Of a DNA stretch of 44,369 nt, positions 25,843 to 33,885 are shown in pieces. Position 1 is the stretch's first letter, and the number at the start of each line of letters is the position of its first letter. Location: contig JAKBJL010000001.1 of the NCBI GenBank assembly GCA_021836035.1, forward strand, positions 1-44,369, given 5' to 3'. Position numbers and translations under genes: made by a program. Source of the stretch: a bacterium. Lineage in GTDB: Bacteria; Patescibacteriota; Microgenomatia; JAMCZE01. Under the pieces are notes generated by a model. The model ran no database searches and was not told where the DNA came from. It was given only the letters and a program-made list of their open reading frames with translations.

Positions 25843-26165
25843 ACAATTCCCAATTCAGCGATCAGACGTTAACTTGTCGTGATTGCGGCAACAGCTTCGT
25901 CTGGACCGCTTCCGAACAAAAGTTTTACGCCGATAAAGGCTTTCAAAACTCTCCGGTTCGTTGCCCTTCCTGCCGCGCTTTAAAAAAGCAGCAAACAGGT
26001 AATGGCGGCGGGTACAGTCGCGGCGGAGGCTATGCCAATGCCGGTCCCCGGCAGATGTTTGACGTAACTTGCAGCAAATGCGGCAAGCCGGCACAGGTCC
26101 CCTTTCAACCGAGAGGTGACCGCCCGGTCTATTGCAACGATTGCTACAAAAGCATGAGAGCGTAA
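25836..26165 (+). CDS. CxxC-x17-CxxC zinc-ribbon protein
   Basis: This 109-aa protein has two four-cysteine zinc ribbons: C14/C17/C43/C46 and C79/C82/C100/C103. The second matches the CxxC-x17-CxxC domain (TIGR04272 type), common in Patescibacteria and often cold-shock- or nucleic-acid-associated. A Gly/Tyr-rich linker (about 55-72, G-G-G-Y-S-R-G-G-G-Y) joins them, as in RNA-binding proteins. Nucleic-acid binding is inferred. A strong Shine-Dalgarno (GGAGGTGA) lies 9-12 nt upstream of ATG 25836, and the gene has its own promoter and a long leader with a start-codon hairpin, consistent with regulated, probably high expression. Confidence 0.8.
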   Translation: MDDNSQFSDQTLTCRDCGNSFVWTASEQKFYADKGFQNSPVRCPSCRALKKQQTGNGGGYSRGGGYANAGPRQMFDVTCSKCGKPAQVPFQPRGDRPVYCNDCYKSMRA

Positions 26166-26184
26166 ACCGAAACGACTAAGCTTA

Positions 26185-26241
26185 TAGCTAATAGCAAATG
26201 ACTCGGGGCTTCTAAGGCTTCGAGTTTGAAGCTATTAGCTA
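26185..26241. terminator. Inverted repeat between convergent genes, possible bidirectional terminator
   Basis: TAGCTAATAGC (26185-26195) is the exact reverse complement of GCTATTAGCTA (26231-26241). It lies between the convergent zinc-ribbon and methyltransferase genes. A second small hairpin (ACCCCGA/TCGGGGT, 26252-26270) lies in the 3' end of the methyltransferase gene. There is no long T-run, so terminator function is tentative. Confidence 0.45.
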
Positions 26242-26245
26242 TTTG

Positions 26246-26929
26246 CTATTTACCCCGATAAAGTCGGGGTTTACCGAAGTTTAAAAAATAAACCTCCACG
26301 GGAGAAAGGGCTGCCGGGATCTTCAGGCCAAATTGGCTGACAAATCTCCCTTTGTCTAGTATTTTCCTTCCCCGGCATTTCAAGCCGGCTACTTCAGTCA
26401 GTTTCAGGAATTTACTCAGAGAGTATTGCCGGACCTGGGGAAAATTGATCATTCGACAAGCTGCCATTAACAAAGGATATCCGGTTTCTTCGACTATCTC
26501 CAGATATCGGGGCAAAAAGGATTCCACGACAAGAATTTCCCCTCCGGGCTTGAGAACTCTTTTAATTTCCGCTAATCCCCCTATTACTGAACGGTCAGTC
26601 TCGTCCAGCGTTTTCTCCGCCAGATGGTGAAATAGAAACTGCGCCAGAACGGTGTCAAAACGGCCGGCAGGCAGCGATAAATACCGTACGTCGGAAACCA
26701 AATGTCGGTGTTTAACTGGAAGCTTTATCCTGACCGAAAATAAATCTACGGTAGTCAGACTATCTACCCTGGCCAAATCATAATTAACCACCCCTGCAGA
26801 ACCGACATCCAGAACTTCGCCTTTAACCGCGGGACTTATTACCCGGCTGATATTTTTATAGAGATCTCCCAGACCCGTTTCCGTTTGCCGGGCATAATTG
26901 CGCCAGAACCGAGCGTAATTTCTCTTCAT
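26246..26929 (-). CDS. Class I SAM-dependent methyltransferase
   Basis: This 227-aa protein has a Rossmann methyltransferase core. Motif I is V-L-D-V-G-S-A-G-V-V-N-Y-D (about residues 39-51), an acidic strand end is V-D-L-F, and motif IV is F-D-T-V-L-A-Q-F-L-F-H-H-L. It ends with the post-motif region R-V-L-K-P-G-G-E-I-L-V-V-E-S typical of UbiE-like enzymes. The substrate is unknown. Its ATG overlaps the stop of the preceding methyltransferase in an ATGA junction, so the two are translationally coupled. Both lie at the distal end of the minus-strand glycan locus, so methylation of a lipid, sugar or isoprenoid carrier is possible but not shown. Confidence 0.8.
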   Translation of the reverse strand: MKRNYARFWRNYARQTETGLGDLYKNISRVISPAVKGEVLDVGSAGVVNYDLARVDSLTTVDLFSVRIKLPVKHRHLVSDVRYLSLPAGRFDTVLAQFLFHHLAEKTLDETDRSVIGGLAEIKRVLKPGGEILVVESFLPRYLEIVEETGYPLLMAACRMINFPQVRQYSLSKFLKLTEVAGLKCRGRKILDKGRFVSQFGLKIPAALSPVEVYFLNFGKPRLYRGK

Positions 26930-27675
26930 CTTTTTTGCACCAGAACCAATAGCGAAACTCCAAAAGGCAAGTCAAAATATTTTAATAGCTCATTTTCGGT
27001 TCGCAAAATCCACAGCAAAACGCTATTCAAGACGCCGGGTACTAACAGCAAATCGGTCTTAATCCGGGCCTTATCCCCTGCCAAGCGCTCCAAACTTGTT
27101 CTTAAAAGCCACCAGGGAAAAAAGAAGGAAATAAAATAGCTGCTTTTTTTTATTTTAAAACCCCTGTCCTCCAATGGCCGTTGCAAATCTTCCCGCCGGT
27201 AGCGCCGGAAATGCCCCAGCCTTTTATCCCGGCTGCTCCAAAGCGAAGGAAAGGCCGGCACAGTAACCAAAAAATAACCCCCGTTTTTTAAGACTCTATT
27301 TATTTGGTCCAGTACTTTCTCTTCGCTATTAATATGCTCTAATAAATCCAAGGCGATCACAACATCAAAAAAGCGATCAGAATAAGGCAAATGGTTTGCC
27401 ACTCCCCTCTTGATTTTTAATTTTTGCTGCCGGCAAGCAGCAACCGCCCGAGCGGACTTATCGATACCAAATCCTCCGGCGCCTTTTTTTTGTAATTCCG
27501 CGAGCAGCAACCCCGAACCGCAGCCAAGATCCAGAATTTTTTTCCCCCGTAAACTTCCGCTGAAACGAACCAGTAATTCCCCAACCAATTCCCTACGCCC
27601 CCGCGACCACCAATAATCCCGGTCCGCTTGATAATGCAGGTTCCAGTCGTAGTTGGTTATAGCTATTCTAGCCAT
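26926..27675 (-). CDS. Class I SAM-dependent methyltransferase (UbiE/UbiG-like)
   Basis: This 249-aa protein has motif I K-I-L-D-L-G-C-G-S-G-L-L-L (about residues 45-57), the acidic G-F-G-I-D-K-S, motif IV F-D-V-V-I-A-L-D-L-L-E-H-I and post-motif V-L-K-N-G-G-Y-F-L-V-T-V-P. The insertion L-G-H-F-R-R-Y-R-R-E-D-L is common in methyltransferases of glycan and lipid gene clusters. Two hydrophobic stretches near 180-190 and at the C-terminus suggest membrane association. ATG 27675 has an A-A-G-A-G-G-T element about 12 nt upstream. It overlaps the next gene by 4 bp. The substrate is unknown. Confidence 0.82.
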   Translation of the reverse strand: MARIAITNYDWNLHYQADRDYWWSRGRRELVGELLVRFSGSLRGKKILDLGCGSGLLLAELQKKGAGGFGIDKSARAVAACRQQKLKIKRGVANHLPYSDRFFDVVIALDLLEHINSEEKVLDQINRVLKNGGYFLVTVPAFPSLWSSRDKRLGHFRRYRREDLQRPLEDRGFKIKKSSYFISFFFPWWLLRTSLERLAGDKARIKTDLLLVPGVLNSVLLWILRTENELLKYFDLPFGVSLLVLVQKR

Positions 27676-27751
27676 AAAATCCGATGTACCTCTTGATTTT
27701 TAACAATTCCCAAAATATCCCGGCAGACTTTTTCAAGCAGAAAATCGATAT

Positions 27752-27776
27752 CGAAAAGCATTATATAGGCTTTTCG
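27752..27776 (-). promoter_or_regulatory. Hairpin with embedded TATAAT upstream of the methyltransferase pair
   Basis: CGAAAAGC (27752-27759) and GCTTTTCG (27769-27776) form a perfect 8-bp inverted repeat just after the pseudogene. On the minus strand its loop carries TATAAT (27765-27760), with no good -35. It could be a weak terminator for the pseudogene, a -10 element for the methyltransferases, or both. Confidence 0.35.
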
Positions 27777-27777
27777 T

Positions 27778-28470
27778 CTATTGAGAAAGAGAGGCTATTA
27801 TTTAGTTTGCAGCCGCTACCAGAATGGAAGCTTGAGCGTCGGTAATTTCCTTGCCTCTCTGGGCTTCTACTACTTGGATAAAAAGATTGAAGTTTATTTA
27901 TCGCGTCTTGACGGTTATCGGTATTAATTGCGGTAAGAGAATCGAAGGCATTTTGTAGTTTTGAACCCAAGCTGTTTTCGATCCCCTGCTGTAAACTAAA
28001 GTTTTCGAAAACATTTATCAAATTTACCCCTGGGTTATCAGCAGGGTAGAGATTCAATCCGTCAAAAGCTACCGCCCCGTTAGCCCATTCAAGATGGGGC
28101 ATAATCTCGATTTGATTATCGCTGCCGAAATTGAATATATATGTGAGATAGACCCAACCGGTTATCATTTTATGTGCACAGAAGAACGCTTGCCCGTCCG
28201 GATATAAGTAGGAGGTTTTAAGGTACACTCCGAAAATATAATTTGTATTTGGGGTAACATTAATTGGCTGACTAGCCCAAGAGTTGTTATTTATATCTGT
28301 GCTTGGTAAGCGCGTGCTTTTCCCCCTGGTAAAAGTTGTCGTATCTGCCGTCATATTGAAAGTCCCGGGGGAATACCCCCAAACTAAATCCCAATTGGCT
28401 AAGAATTTGCCGGAAAGAAAAAATGTACTGCCAGGAGGAGAGCAATTAAGGCACCAAAAATTCTCTTCAC
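27778..28470 (-). pseudogene. Secreted protein with C-terminal FIMAH domain, broken
   Basis: GTG 28470 begins a signal peptide (V-K-R-I-F-G-A-L-I-A-L-L-L-A-V-H-F-F-F-P-A-N-S) that hits TAG at 28401-28399. One base added near there restores A-N-W-D-L-V-W-G-Y-S-P-G-T-F-N, leading into a 190-aa carbohydrate-binding-like beta domain. At a T-run (27884-27880) an extra T throws the frame; the other frame carries the expected FIMAH end S-F-I-Q-V-V-E-A-Q-R-G-K-E-I-T-D-A-Q-A. That frame in turn stops at TAA 27804-27802, where family members usually have a Gln or Lys codon, before I-I-A-S-L-S-Q and a natural TAG at 27780-27778. Two frameshifts plus a nonsense codon point to a decaying gene. Sequencing error at the T-runs could explain the frameshifts but not the nonsense. 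Confidence 0.75.
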
Positions 28471-28477
28471 GATTTAG

Positions 28478-28505
28478 ATATTACATAGTAATATCGAGGA
28501 GTCAA
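28478..28505 (-). promoter_or_regulatory. Promoter-like element before the FIMAH pseudogene
   Basis: Minus strand: TTGACT (28505-28500), 16-bp spacer, TAATAT (28483-28478). The predicted transcript start falls on or next to GTG 28470, and no Shine-Dalgarno site is present, so a leaderless mRNA is possible. Confidence 0.4.
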
Positions 28506-28521
28506 GAGAAAGGTACTAAAA

Positions 28522-31113
28522 TTACTCGCCTTCTTTATCCCACCATTGGCTGATCCCCTTTAGAGGGTGCATCTTTAGGTGTATTTGACGTTTACCGAGA
28601 AACCAGAAAAGAAGAGCTAAAAAAGTAGCTATCGAAACCAAATAGCCCAACTTTTCGACAGGGCCTAAGGAGTATTGAAAAGTAATTTTATCGCCCGCCT
28701 GCGCTTTTGCCAAAGGAACGTACATAAAACCTGGTCCCGCCCGGTAAATCCTTGCAGTTCGGCCATTTATCAAAGCCCCCCAATTACCGTTAGTAAGCTC
28801 CCTCAATAATACCCCGCCTCCCCGGCTGCTATCTGCCTTAATCTCGATCTCCCGGCTCTCCGGGTTTGGGAACCTGGCTTCATAATTAATCTCCCTGCCG
28901 GGCTCTCCAGTTAAAGCCAAATATATATCCGTCAATAACTCAGTTTCCTGAAGATTCTTCCGCTGGTCGAGGTAATAAGGCAAATTCATCCCTGACCAGA
29001 CAACTTTCCCTCGCTGCCAATTGCCTGCGACAACTAGTGGCCGATCTTTGCTAGTTAAAAGAATCCGGCTGTTTTTCACTAAATCGCTGCCGAGTTGCAC
29101 CTTCCAGGGGCTTTCGCCTGAAGTAGTAGACCCGAAAGGGGCGCTCAGTCCCCAATCCCCTTTCAATTCTCCTGCCGTCAGTTTTTTCACCGGAAGAAAT
29201 ACCGGCAAAGGCCTATCTCCCCAAGGATTCCCCTCAATATAAACATTGCCTCCAGCAGCAAGGTATTGTTCTATAAGTTTACTTTCCGCCATCTGATCCT
29301 TAAATTTCGCTTCATATAAAATAATGAGATTAAACTTTTTCAACTCTTCTAGATTATATCCGGATAAATTCGTGCCGCCCTGTAAAGGTAACAGCTTGGA
29401 AGAATTCACATTAGCCCGCGCTAAAGCACGAAAAATAATATCAAACTGCGCTCGCCCGCCGGTAATTACGAGGGCCGTAGGAACGGTAACTACGGAAAGA
29501 ATGGGTTCGGGTTTTAAATATTCGAAAGCTTTAAAATCCCGGTTTTCTCCCAAAGATTTAATGGGGATATTCTCTGCTGAAAACTTCTGATAATCATCAG
29601 TCTGGGAAACTAAAAATTTATCCACCGCCCACCAATCAAGTAAAAAAAGAGCCTCGTTAAGGTTATTCTTTTGGTGCCAAATAGTTTGCTGAAAATAGAA
29701 ATATGCGTTGGGGTCAGTGATGCAATTGGCGCAATAGTCCCTGGTTTGCGGTAAGTGCGGGTAAAGAATATTAAACCAAACGGCAAGACGCCCATAATCG
29801 CCAGTTCCAAAGCGATACCGCGGTGTATCTTGAAGTTGCATATTCTGGAAAAGCTCACTCCTAGATAGCGGCCGTTCAAACGGGGCGCGCGACATGGGAC
29901 TGCTTAACGGAAATTGTAAAAAAAGCCAGAGCAATAAAAGTCCCATTCCCAATAGGGAGATAACATTAAGAACCAACCGCCTACTTTCTAAAATTGTGGC
30001 ATTGATAACGCCAGCCAAAATGAGAGCAAAAAAGGCTAGGAAGGGTAAAAGCCATTTCGGAAGCCAAATCCCGCCATATATCAAACCTAAAAAGGGAAAA
30101 AGCACCATAGTGTACACCGTTAATCCCCCAACCAACATTAAGATGCCTAGAATAAACTTACCCGACAGATCCTGAGGAATCTTTCTCCGCACAAAACAAA
30201 AAGCCAACAAGATCATACTAAGCAAAAAAACAGAAACCAAGACCGGCTGTAAGGTCCAGAGGTAGGGAATCTGAAAACTATAATGATCAACAATCTGATT
30301 GCCGGGTCGAATAAGGAAAAGAAGATCTCTTAAATATGCTACGTTTCCCTGCGGGGCTAGCTTTGCTGGAGCAGAAAACGGGAAACCGGGAAATCCCAGT
30401 ATTACCGGCGGTAACATTTCAAAAGCGCTTAAGAGAAAACCGGGTATTGCTACTTTGACAAAACTGCCGATAGCGTCCCACAAATTACGATCATAGATCA
30501 GGCCCCAATAGAGCAAAACCAGCAGTAAAACAAATCCCGTTAGCCCTTGGATCGCAAAAGTCAGACCGATAAAAAACACGGTAAAAAGAAAATTGTGCCG
30601 GTTATTCTTTTCTTGTAAATAACTGATAAAGGCCCAGAGCGCCAAGGAAAAGGGCGCTAGGGCAAAAAAACGTTCATAAAGTCCGCTTTCAAAACTCCAT
30701 CCCCACAAGGCCGGAGTTGCAACCAGGCACATCGCCAGAAATAACGGCAGCAGAAATTTACCGGTCAGGCGATTAATAATCAGATACAAACCGAAAGCCA
30801 GAATCCCGGCAGAAAAAACCGTCATAAAGTTAAGGGTAAATTCTGCACTTACATGAAAAAGATTAGCGAAGGAGGCCATTACGGCGTATGGAAAAACGAC
30901 GGGATACCAGGTAAAAAATGCCATGCCCCCCGCCCAAACCGGTAACCACCAGATATGCGGCCAAAACTGCTGGATTAACTTAAGTTGGAAAATGTGGACA
31001 TTAGCATCCCAACCGCGGGGATATCCCGCCCAGCCATAAATCAGATAACTAACCAGAAAGGCAAAACCAAGGAGAAGAACCAGAGAGAAAAGGTGGGAAA
31101 AAATATTTTTCAT
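28522..31113 (-). CDS. Large polytopic membrane protein, PTPS_related/GT-C-like, with extracytoplasmic domain
   Basis: This 863-aa protein has about ten hydrophobic helices in the first 400 residues, an extracytoplasmic region of about 420 residues and a last helix near 825-845. The N-terminal loop W-P-H-I-W-W-L-P-V-W-A-G-G and F-T-W-Y-P-V-V-F-P-Y resembles the '6-pyruvoyl-tetrahydropterin synthase related' membrane family (PF10131), a GT-C-like fold despite its name. Part of the soluble region (about 590-640: L-K-K-F-N-L-I-I-L-Y-E, Y-L-A-A-G-G-N-V-Y-I-E-G) looks like a class I glutamine-amidotransferase/trimerisation fold. A lipid-linked-sugar glycosyltransferase or glycan-assembly role is inferred. 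Its ATG overlaps the upstream GT2 stop by 4 bp. It is the last gene of the overlapping operon. Confidence 0.65.
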   Translation of the reverse strand: MKNIFSHLFSLVLLLGFAFLVSYLIYGWAGYPRGWDANVHIFQLKLIQQFWPHIWWLPVWAGGMAFFTWYPVVFPYAVMASFANLFHVSAEFTLNFMTVFSAGILAFGLYLIINRLTGKFLLPLFLAMCLVATPALWGWSFESGLYERFFALAPFSLALWAFISYLQEKNNRHNFLFTVFFIGLTFAIQGLTGFVLLLVLLYWGLIYDRNLWDAIGSFVKVAIPGFLLSAFEMLPPVILGFPGFPFSAPAKLAPQGNVAYLRDLLFLIRPGNQIVDHYSFQIPYLWTLQPVLVSVFLLSMILLAFCFVRRKIPQDLSGKFILGILMLVGGLTVYTMVLFPFLGLIYGGIWLPKWLLPFLAFFALILAGVINATILESRRLVLNVISLLGMGLLLLWLFLQFPLSSPMSRAPFERPLSRSELFQNMQLQDTPRYRFGTGDYGRLAVWFNILYPHLPQTRDYCANCITDPNAYFYFQQTIWHQKNNLNEALFLLDWWAVDKFLVSQTDDYQKFSAENIPIKSLGENRDFKAFEYLKPEPILSVVTVPTALVITGGRAQFDIIFRALARANVNSSKLLPLQGGTNLSGYNLEELKKFNLIILYEAKFKDQMAESKLIEQYLAAGGNVYIEGNPWGDRPLPVFLPVKKLTAGELKGDWGLSAPFGSTTSGESPWKVQLGSDLVKNSRILLTSKDRPLVVAGNWQRGKVVWSGMNLPYYLDQRKNLQETELLTDIYLALTGEPGREINYEARFPNPESREIEIKADSSRGGGVLLRELTNGNWGALINGRTARIYRAGPGFMYVPLAKAQAGDKITFQYSLGPVEKLGYLVSIATFLALLFWFLGKRQIHLKMHPLKGISQWWDKEGE

Positions 31114-31865
31114 TCTCTATTAGTTTTACCATTAGTTGTTATATGTTCCGGTAAGATAATGTGGTAAAGCCTGCGGATACGGAGAAGCTCCCGAAAAATC
31201 GCCAGCGACTTAGAAAGATTGTATTTTATCCGTGTATCGGGATTATGGGTCCAATCGGCCGGGACCTCCGCAATTTTGGCCCCCGCCCGGTGCGCCAGAA
31301 GCAAAAATTCCAAGTCAAAAAGAACGCTGTTGGTTTTTACCTTAGCAAAGGCTTTTTTCCCGATACTCGTTTTGAAAAGTTTAAAACCGCATTGGGGATC
31401 AGCTACTCCGTACGCCAGGAGAAATTTGGAAAGGGTTCCGAAAGATTTTCCCAGAAGCTCCCGGGGAAATCCCTGGCTTTGCAGGACTTTTGCTCCGTGC
31501 TTTTCCCGGGAAGCGACGCTTATATCATGGCCTTCCGTAATCGGTCCCCACAATTGATCAAAGTACCTTATGGGAACAGAAAGATCGGCATCCGTAAATA
31601 AAATATAATCCCCTTTGGCAGCTTTGACTCCGGTCCGCACCGCTGCCCCCTTACCGAGATTACAATGATGGCTAATAAGCTTAATATTCGGAGATTTTTC
31701 GGCTAACTGCCTAACCACAGCCGCGGTTTTATCTATGGAACCGTCATCAATAACTAGTATTTCATAGTTAATCTTGGCCGCTCTAAAAAATCTTCTGATT
31801 TGTTCTATCGTTCCCCCAATTCTCTCCGCTTCGTTAAATGCCGGAATGATTATAGTTAAAAGCAT
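31110..31865 (-). CDS. GT2 glycosyltransferase, polyprenyl-phosphate (DPM1/ALG5-like)
   Basis: This is a 251-aa protein if begun at ATG 31865, six codons inside the longest frame, where M-L-L-T-I-I-I-P-A-F-N-E starts the domain. It has the nucleotide-sugar motif V-I-D-D-G-S-I-D-K-T, the DXD-type T-D-A-D-L-S-V-P, and Q-C-G-F-K-L-F typical of dolichyl/undecaprenyl-phosphate glucosyl- or mannosyltransferases. No C-terminal transmembrane helices are present. It probably makes the polyprenyl-P-sugar donor used outside the membrane by the neighbouring GT-C-like proteins. It overlaps the upstream gene by 32 bp and the downstream one by 4 bp. Confidence 0.85.
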   Translation of the reverse strand: MLLTIIIPAFNEAERIGGTIEQIRRFFRAAKINYEILVIDDGSIDKTAAVVRQLAEKSPNIKLISHHCNLGKGAAVRTGVKAAKGDYILFTDADLSVPIRYFDQLWGPITEGHDISVASREKHGAKVLQSQGFPRELLGKSFGTLSKFLLAYGVADPQCGFKLFKTSIGKKAFAKVKTNSVLFDLEFLLLAHRAGAKIAEVPADWTHNPDTRIKYNLSKSLAIFRELLRIRRLYHIILPEHITTNGKTNRE

Positions 31866-33885
31866 GCCGTAGATAATATACAAAAAATATCGCAGAAAGA
31901 ATACTGACGAGAAAACTTATTAAAACATCCGTGGTGGGAGAAAAAGAAAGCTTTATTTCTGCCGCAGCGTTATGAATATTTATAAACCCGATCGGGTCCG
32001 ACTCAATCTCCAGCTGCTTTCCACTTTTATCAAAAGCCGACCAGCCCGGCTGATACGAGATTCTAACCAGGAGATCGTGGGGGTTATCCGGAGCAAAAAC
32101 CGTCATCTGCGACCAATTATTCCCCAAGGGGTAGTTGATTCTCAAAGATTCGGCACTCTCTACCCGTCCTAAATATTTTTCCAGTCTTTCTTTATCTAAA
32201 ACAATTTTACCGGATTTTAAGTTATCTGGCTGGCTAAACGTTTTAGCCCAACCCGGTTCCAAGGCCAAAGCTAAAGAGGTATTTGTTGACGGAACTTCAT
32301 AGATAATATCGCCTTCGTATTCATAAACATTTCGAAGCCAGCTGTATTTTCCCGGGTAAGTGTAATCTTTGAAGTAAACCCGGGAATCAGCGGTATTCAC
32401 GACAATATACTTAATACCCAAAGCCTGTAACCAATTAAGAGCAAGCTTCCCATCCGCTCCCTTAAGCAACTGATAGCTTATATGGGCCCACCAGGGATTT
32501 AAGCCTCCGAAATCACCGCCCTTGACCCCCCGCAGTTGGGGAACATTAGTAAAAACATTCAACCATTGCGAGTGGGTTCCCGTAGCATAGACGCGCGTCC
32601 TCGCACTATGTTCCTCTAACCAACGGGCTACCCGATACTCGCTGCTTTGAGAAATATCACTATTGGGTTTTGCCAGATTCGAGAAATTATCAATTCGGGG
32701 AAGGATAAAAATTCCGACCAGAAAAAATAATACGCCCCAGAACGCGATTCGAAGATATTTATTAATTCCCAAATCGCATTCTGTTGCTAAAAGACTGGCT
32801 AGGAAAAGCGCTGAGGAGAGATCTAGCTCGGGCCCGAAACGTTGTAGATAATCATGAGGAAGCGGAAGTAAGGAAAAATCGTAACGGTATTGTAAAAAAA
32901 TCAGGAAAAAGAAAAGCAGAGACCAAATTGCCGTGAGAACGAACGGGAAACTACGAACATTTTTTTGGATTAGATATTTAAGGGAAAAATATATGGTAAC
33001 CAAAGCCGGAAATATCACGAAAATGATAAAGACCGGGTTGCGATACATTCCCCTAACAATTCCCCCCTCCTGAGCAAAACCAATCGCCGCCTCAAGGAAA
33101 GAAGGGTTATACCAAAATAATCCCAGTCCCAAGACAAATAGGGCAACTGCGAAAGCCTGTTTGAGCGTATGGCTACCTGCTCCTCTGGCCATCTCCAGCA
33201 TCAATAAAACTAACACCATAATAACCAGCGGCATAAAAGCCGTAGAAGAAGTTAATAAAATAAACAGAAATGTCATGACACTTGAGAAAAACCAATTTTT
33301 TTGTCCCGTCTCCAGCAGCTTTTTGAAACAAAGCAAAGCTATGGGTAAAACCGCTATACCCCAGGTATGTGCCCCTTCCCCGAAGTAAATCAGAACCAGC
33401 AAGCGCCAGGGTAAAAAATTAAAACCCTGCATAAATTGGGCAATTGGAGAAATTAACAGCGTTCCTAGTGGTATAGCAGAATAAAGCAGGGCGGCAAAAA
33501 ACGCCGGTAGGTTCTTCTTGATCAGCTCTTTGGCTAAGAAGAAACAGGAAATGCTTCCCAAAGTGTAAGCTATACCTATACTTATCCGGTAAATCCCGCC
33601 GGGGTTCACCCCGGAAACAAAACTTGCCAACGCTATAGAAAACGGCACAATCGGTTGGTAGACAAGATAAAATGGAAAGCCAAAATACCAAAACGGATGC
33701 CAGATAATATGTGGGAAACTTTCTAAAATGAATTTCACGTAGGCCAAATATTGGCTTTCAATAGAAGGCATGACCGCGGTATATTCCCCCGTAAACAGCA
33801 AGCGGGTAAAAATTAGGTTCAAAACGGCAAGCAACAATACCGGCAAGCCTCCCGCTAAAATGGCTTTTATCCTGTTATTCTTCAT
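31834..33885 (-). CDS. Polytopic membrane protein, PTPS_related/GT-C-like
   Basis: This 683-aa protein has an N-terminal helix (about 10-30), a first external loop with F-P-H-I-I-W-H-P-F-W-Y-F-G-F-P-F-Y, then about ten further helices to residue 415. A soluble region of about 230 residues (N-W-L-Q-A-L-G-I-K-Y-I-V-V-N) and a final helix near 655-675 follow. The loop pattern and size match the neighbour at 28522-31113, so the two are probably distant paralogues. The likely role is sugar transfer from a polyprenyl-phosphate donor or assembly of a surface glycan, inferred from fold class and context. Its ATG overlaps the stop of the previous gene (ATGA, 33882-33885). Confidence 0.65.
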   Translation of the reverse strand: MKNNRIKAILAGGLPVLLLAVLNLIFTRLLFTGEYTAVMPSIESQYLAYVKFILESFPHIIWHPFWYFGFPFYLVYQPIVPFSIALASFVSGVNPGGIYRISIGIAYTLGSISCFFLAKELIKKNLPAFFAALLYSAIPLGTLLISPIAQFMQGFNFLPWRLLVLIYFGEGAHTWGIAVLPIALLCFKKLLETGQKNWFFSSVMTFLFILLTSSTAFMPLVIMVLVLLMLEMARGAGSHTLKQAFAVALFVLGLGLFWYNPSFLEAAIGFAQEGGIVRGMYRNPVFIIFVIFPALVTIYFSLKYLIQKNVRSFPFVLTAIWSLLFFFLIFLQYRYDFSLLPLPHDYLQRFGPELDLSSALFLASLLATECDLGINKYLRIAFWGVLFFLVGIFILPRIDNFSNLAKPNSDISQSSEYRVARWLEEHSARTRVYATGTHSQWLNVFTNVPQLRGVKGGDFGGLNPWWAHISYQLLKGADGKLALNWLQALGIKYIVVNTADSRVYFKDYTYPGKYSWLRNVYEYEGDIIYEVPSTNTSLALALEPGWAKTFSQPDNLKSGKIVLDKERLEKYLGRVESAESLRINYPLGNNWSQMTVFAPDNPHDLLVRISYQPGWSAFDKSGKQLEIESDPIGFINIHNAAAEIKLSFSPTTDVLISFLVSILSAIFFVYYLRHAFNYNHSGI

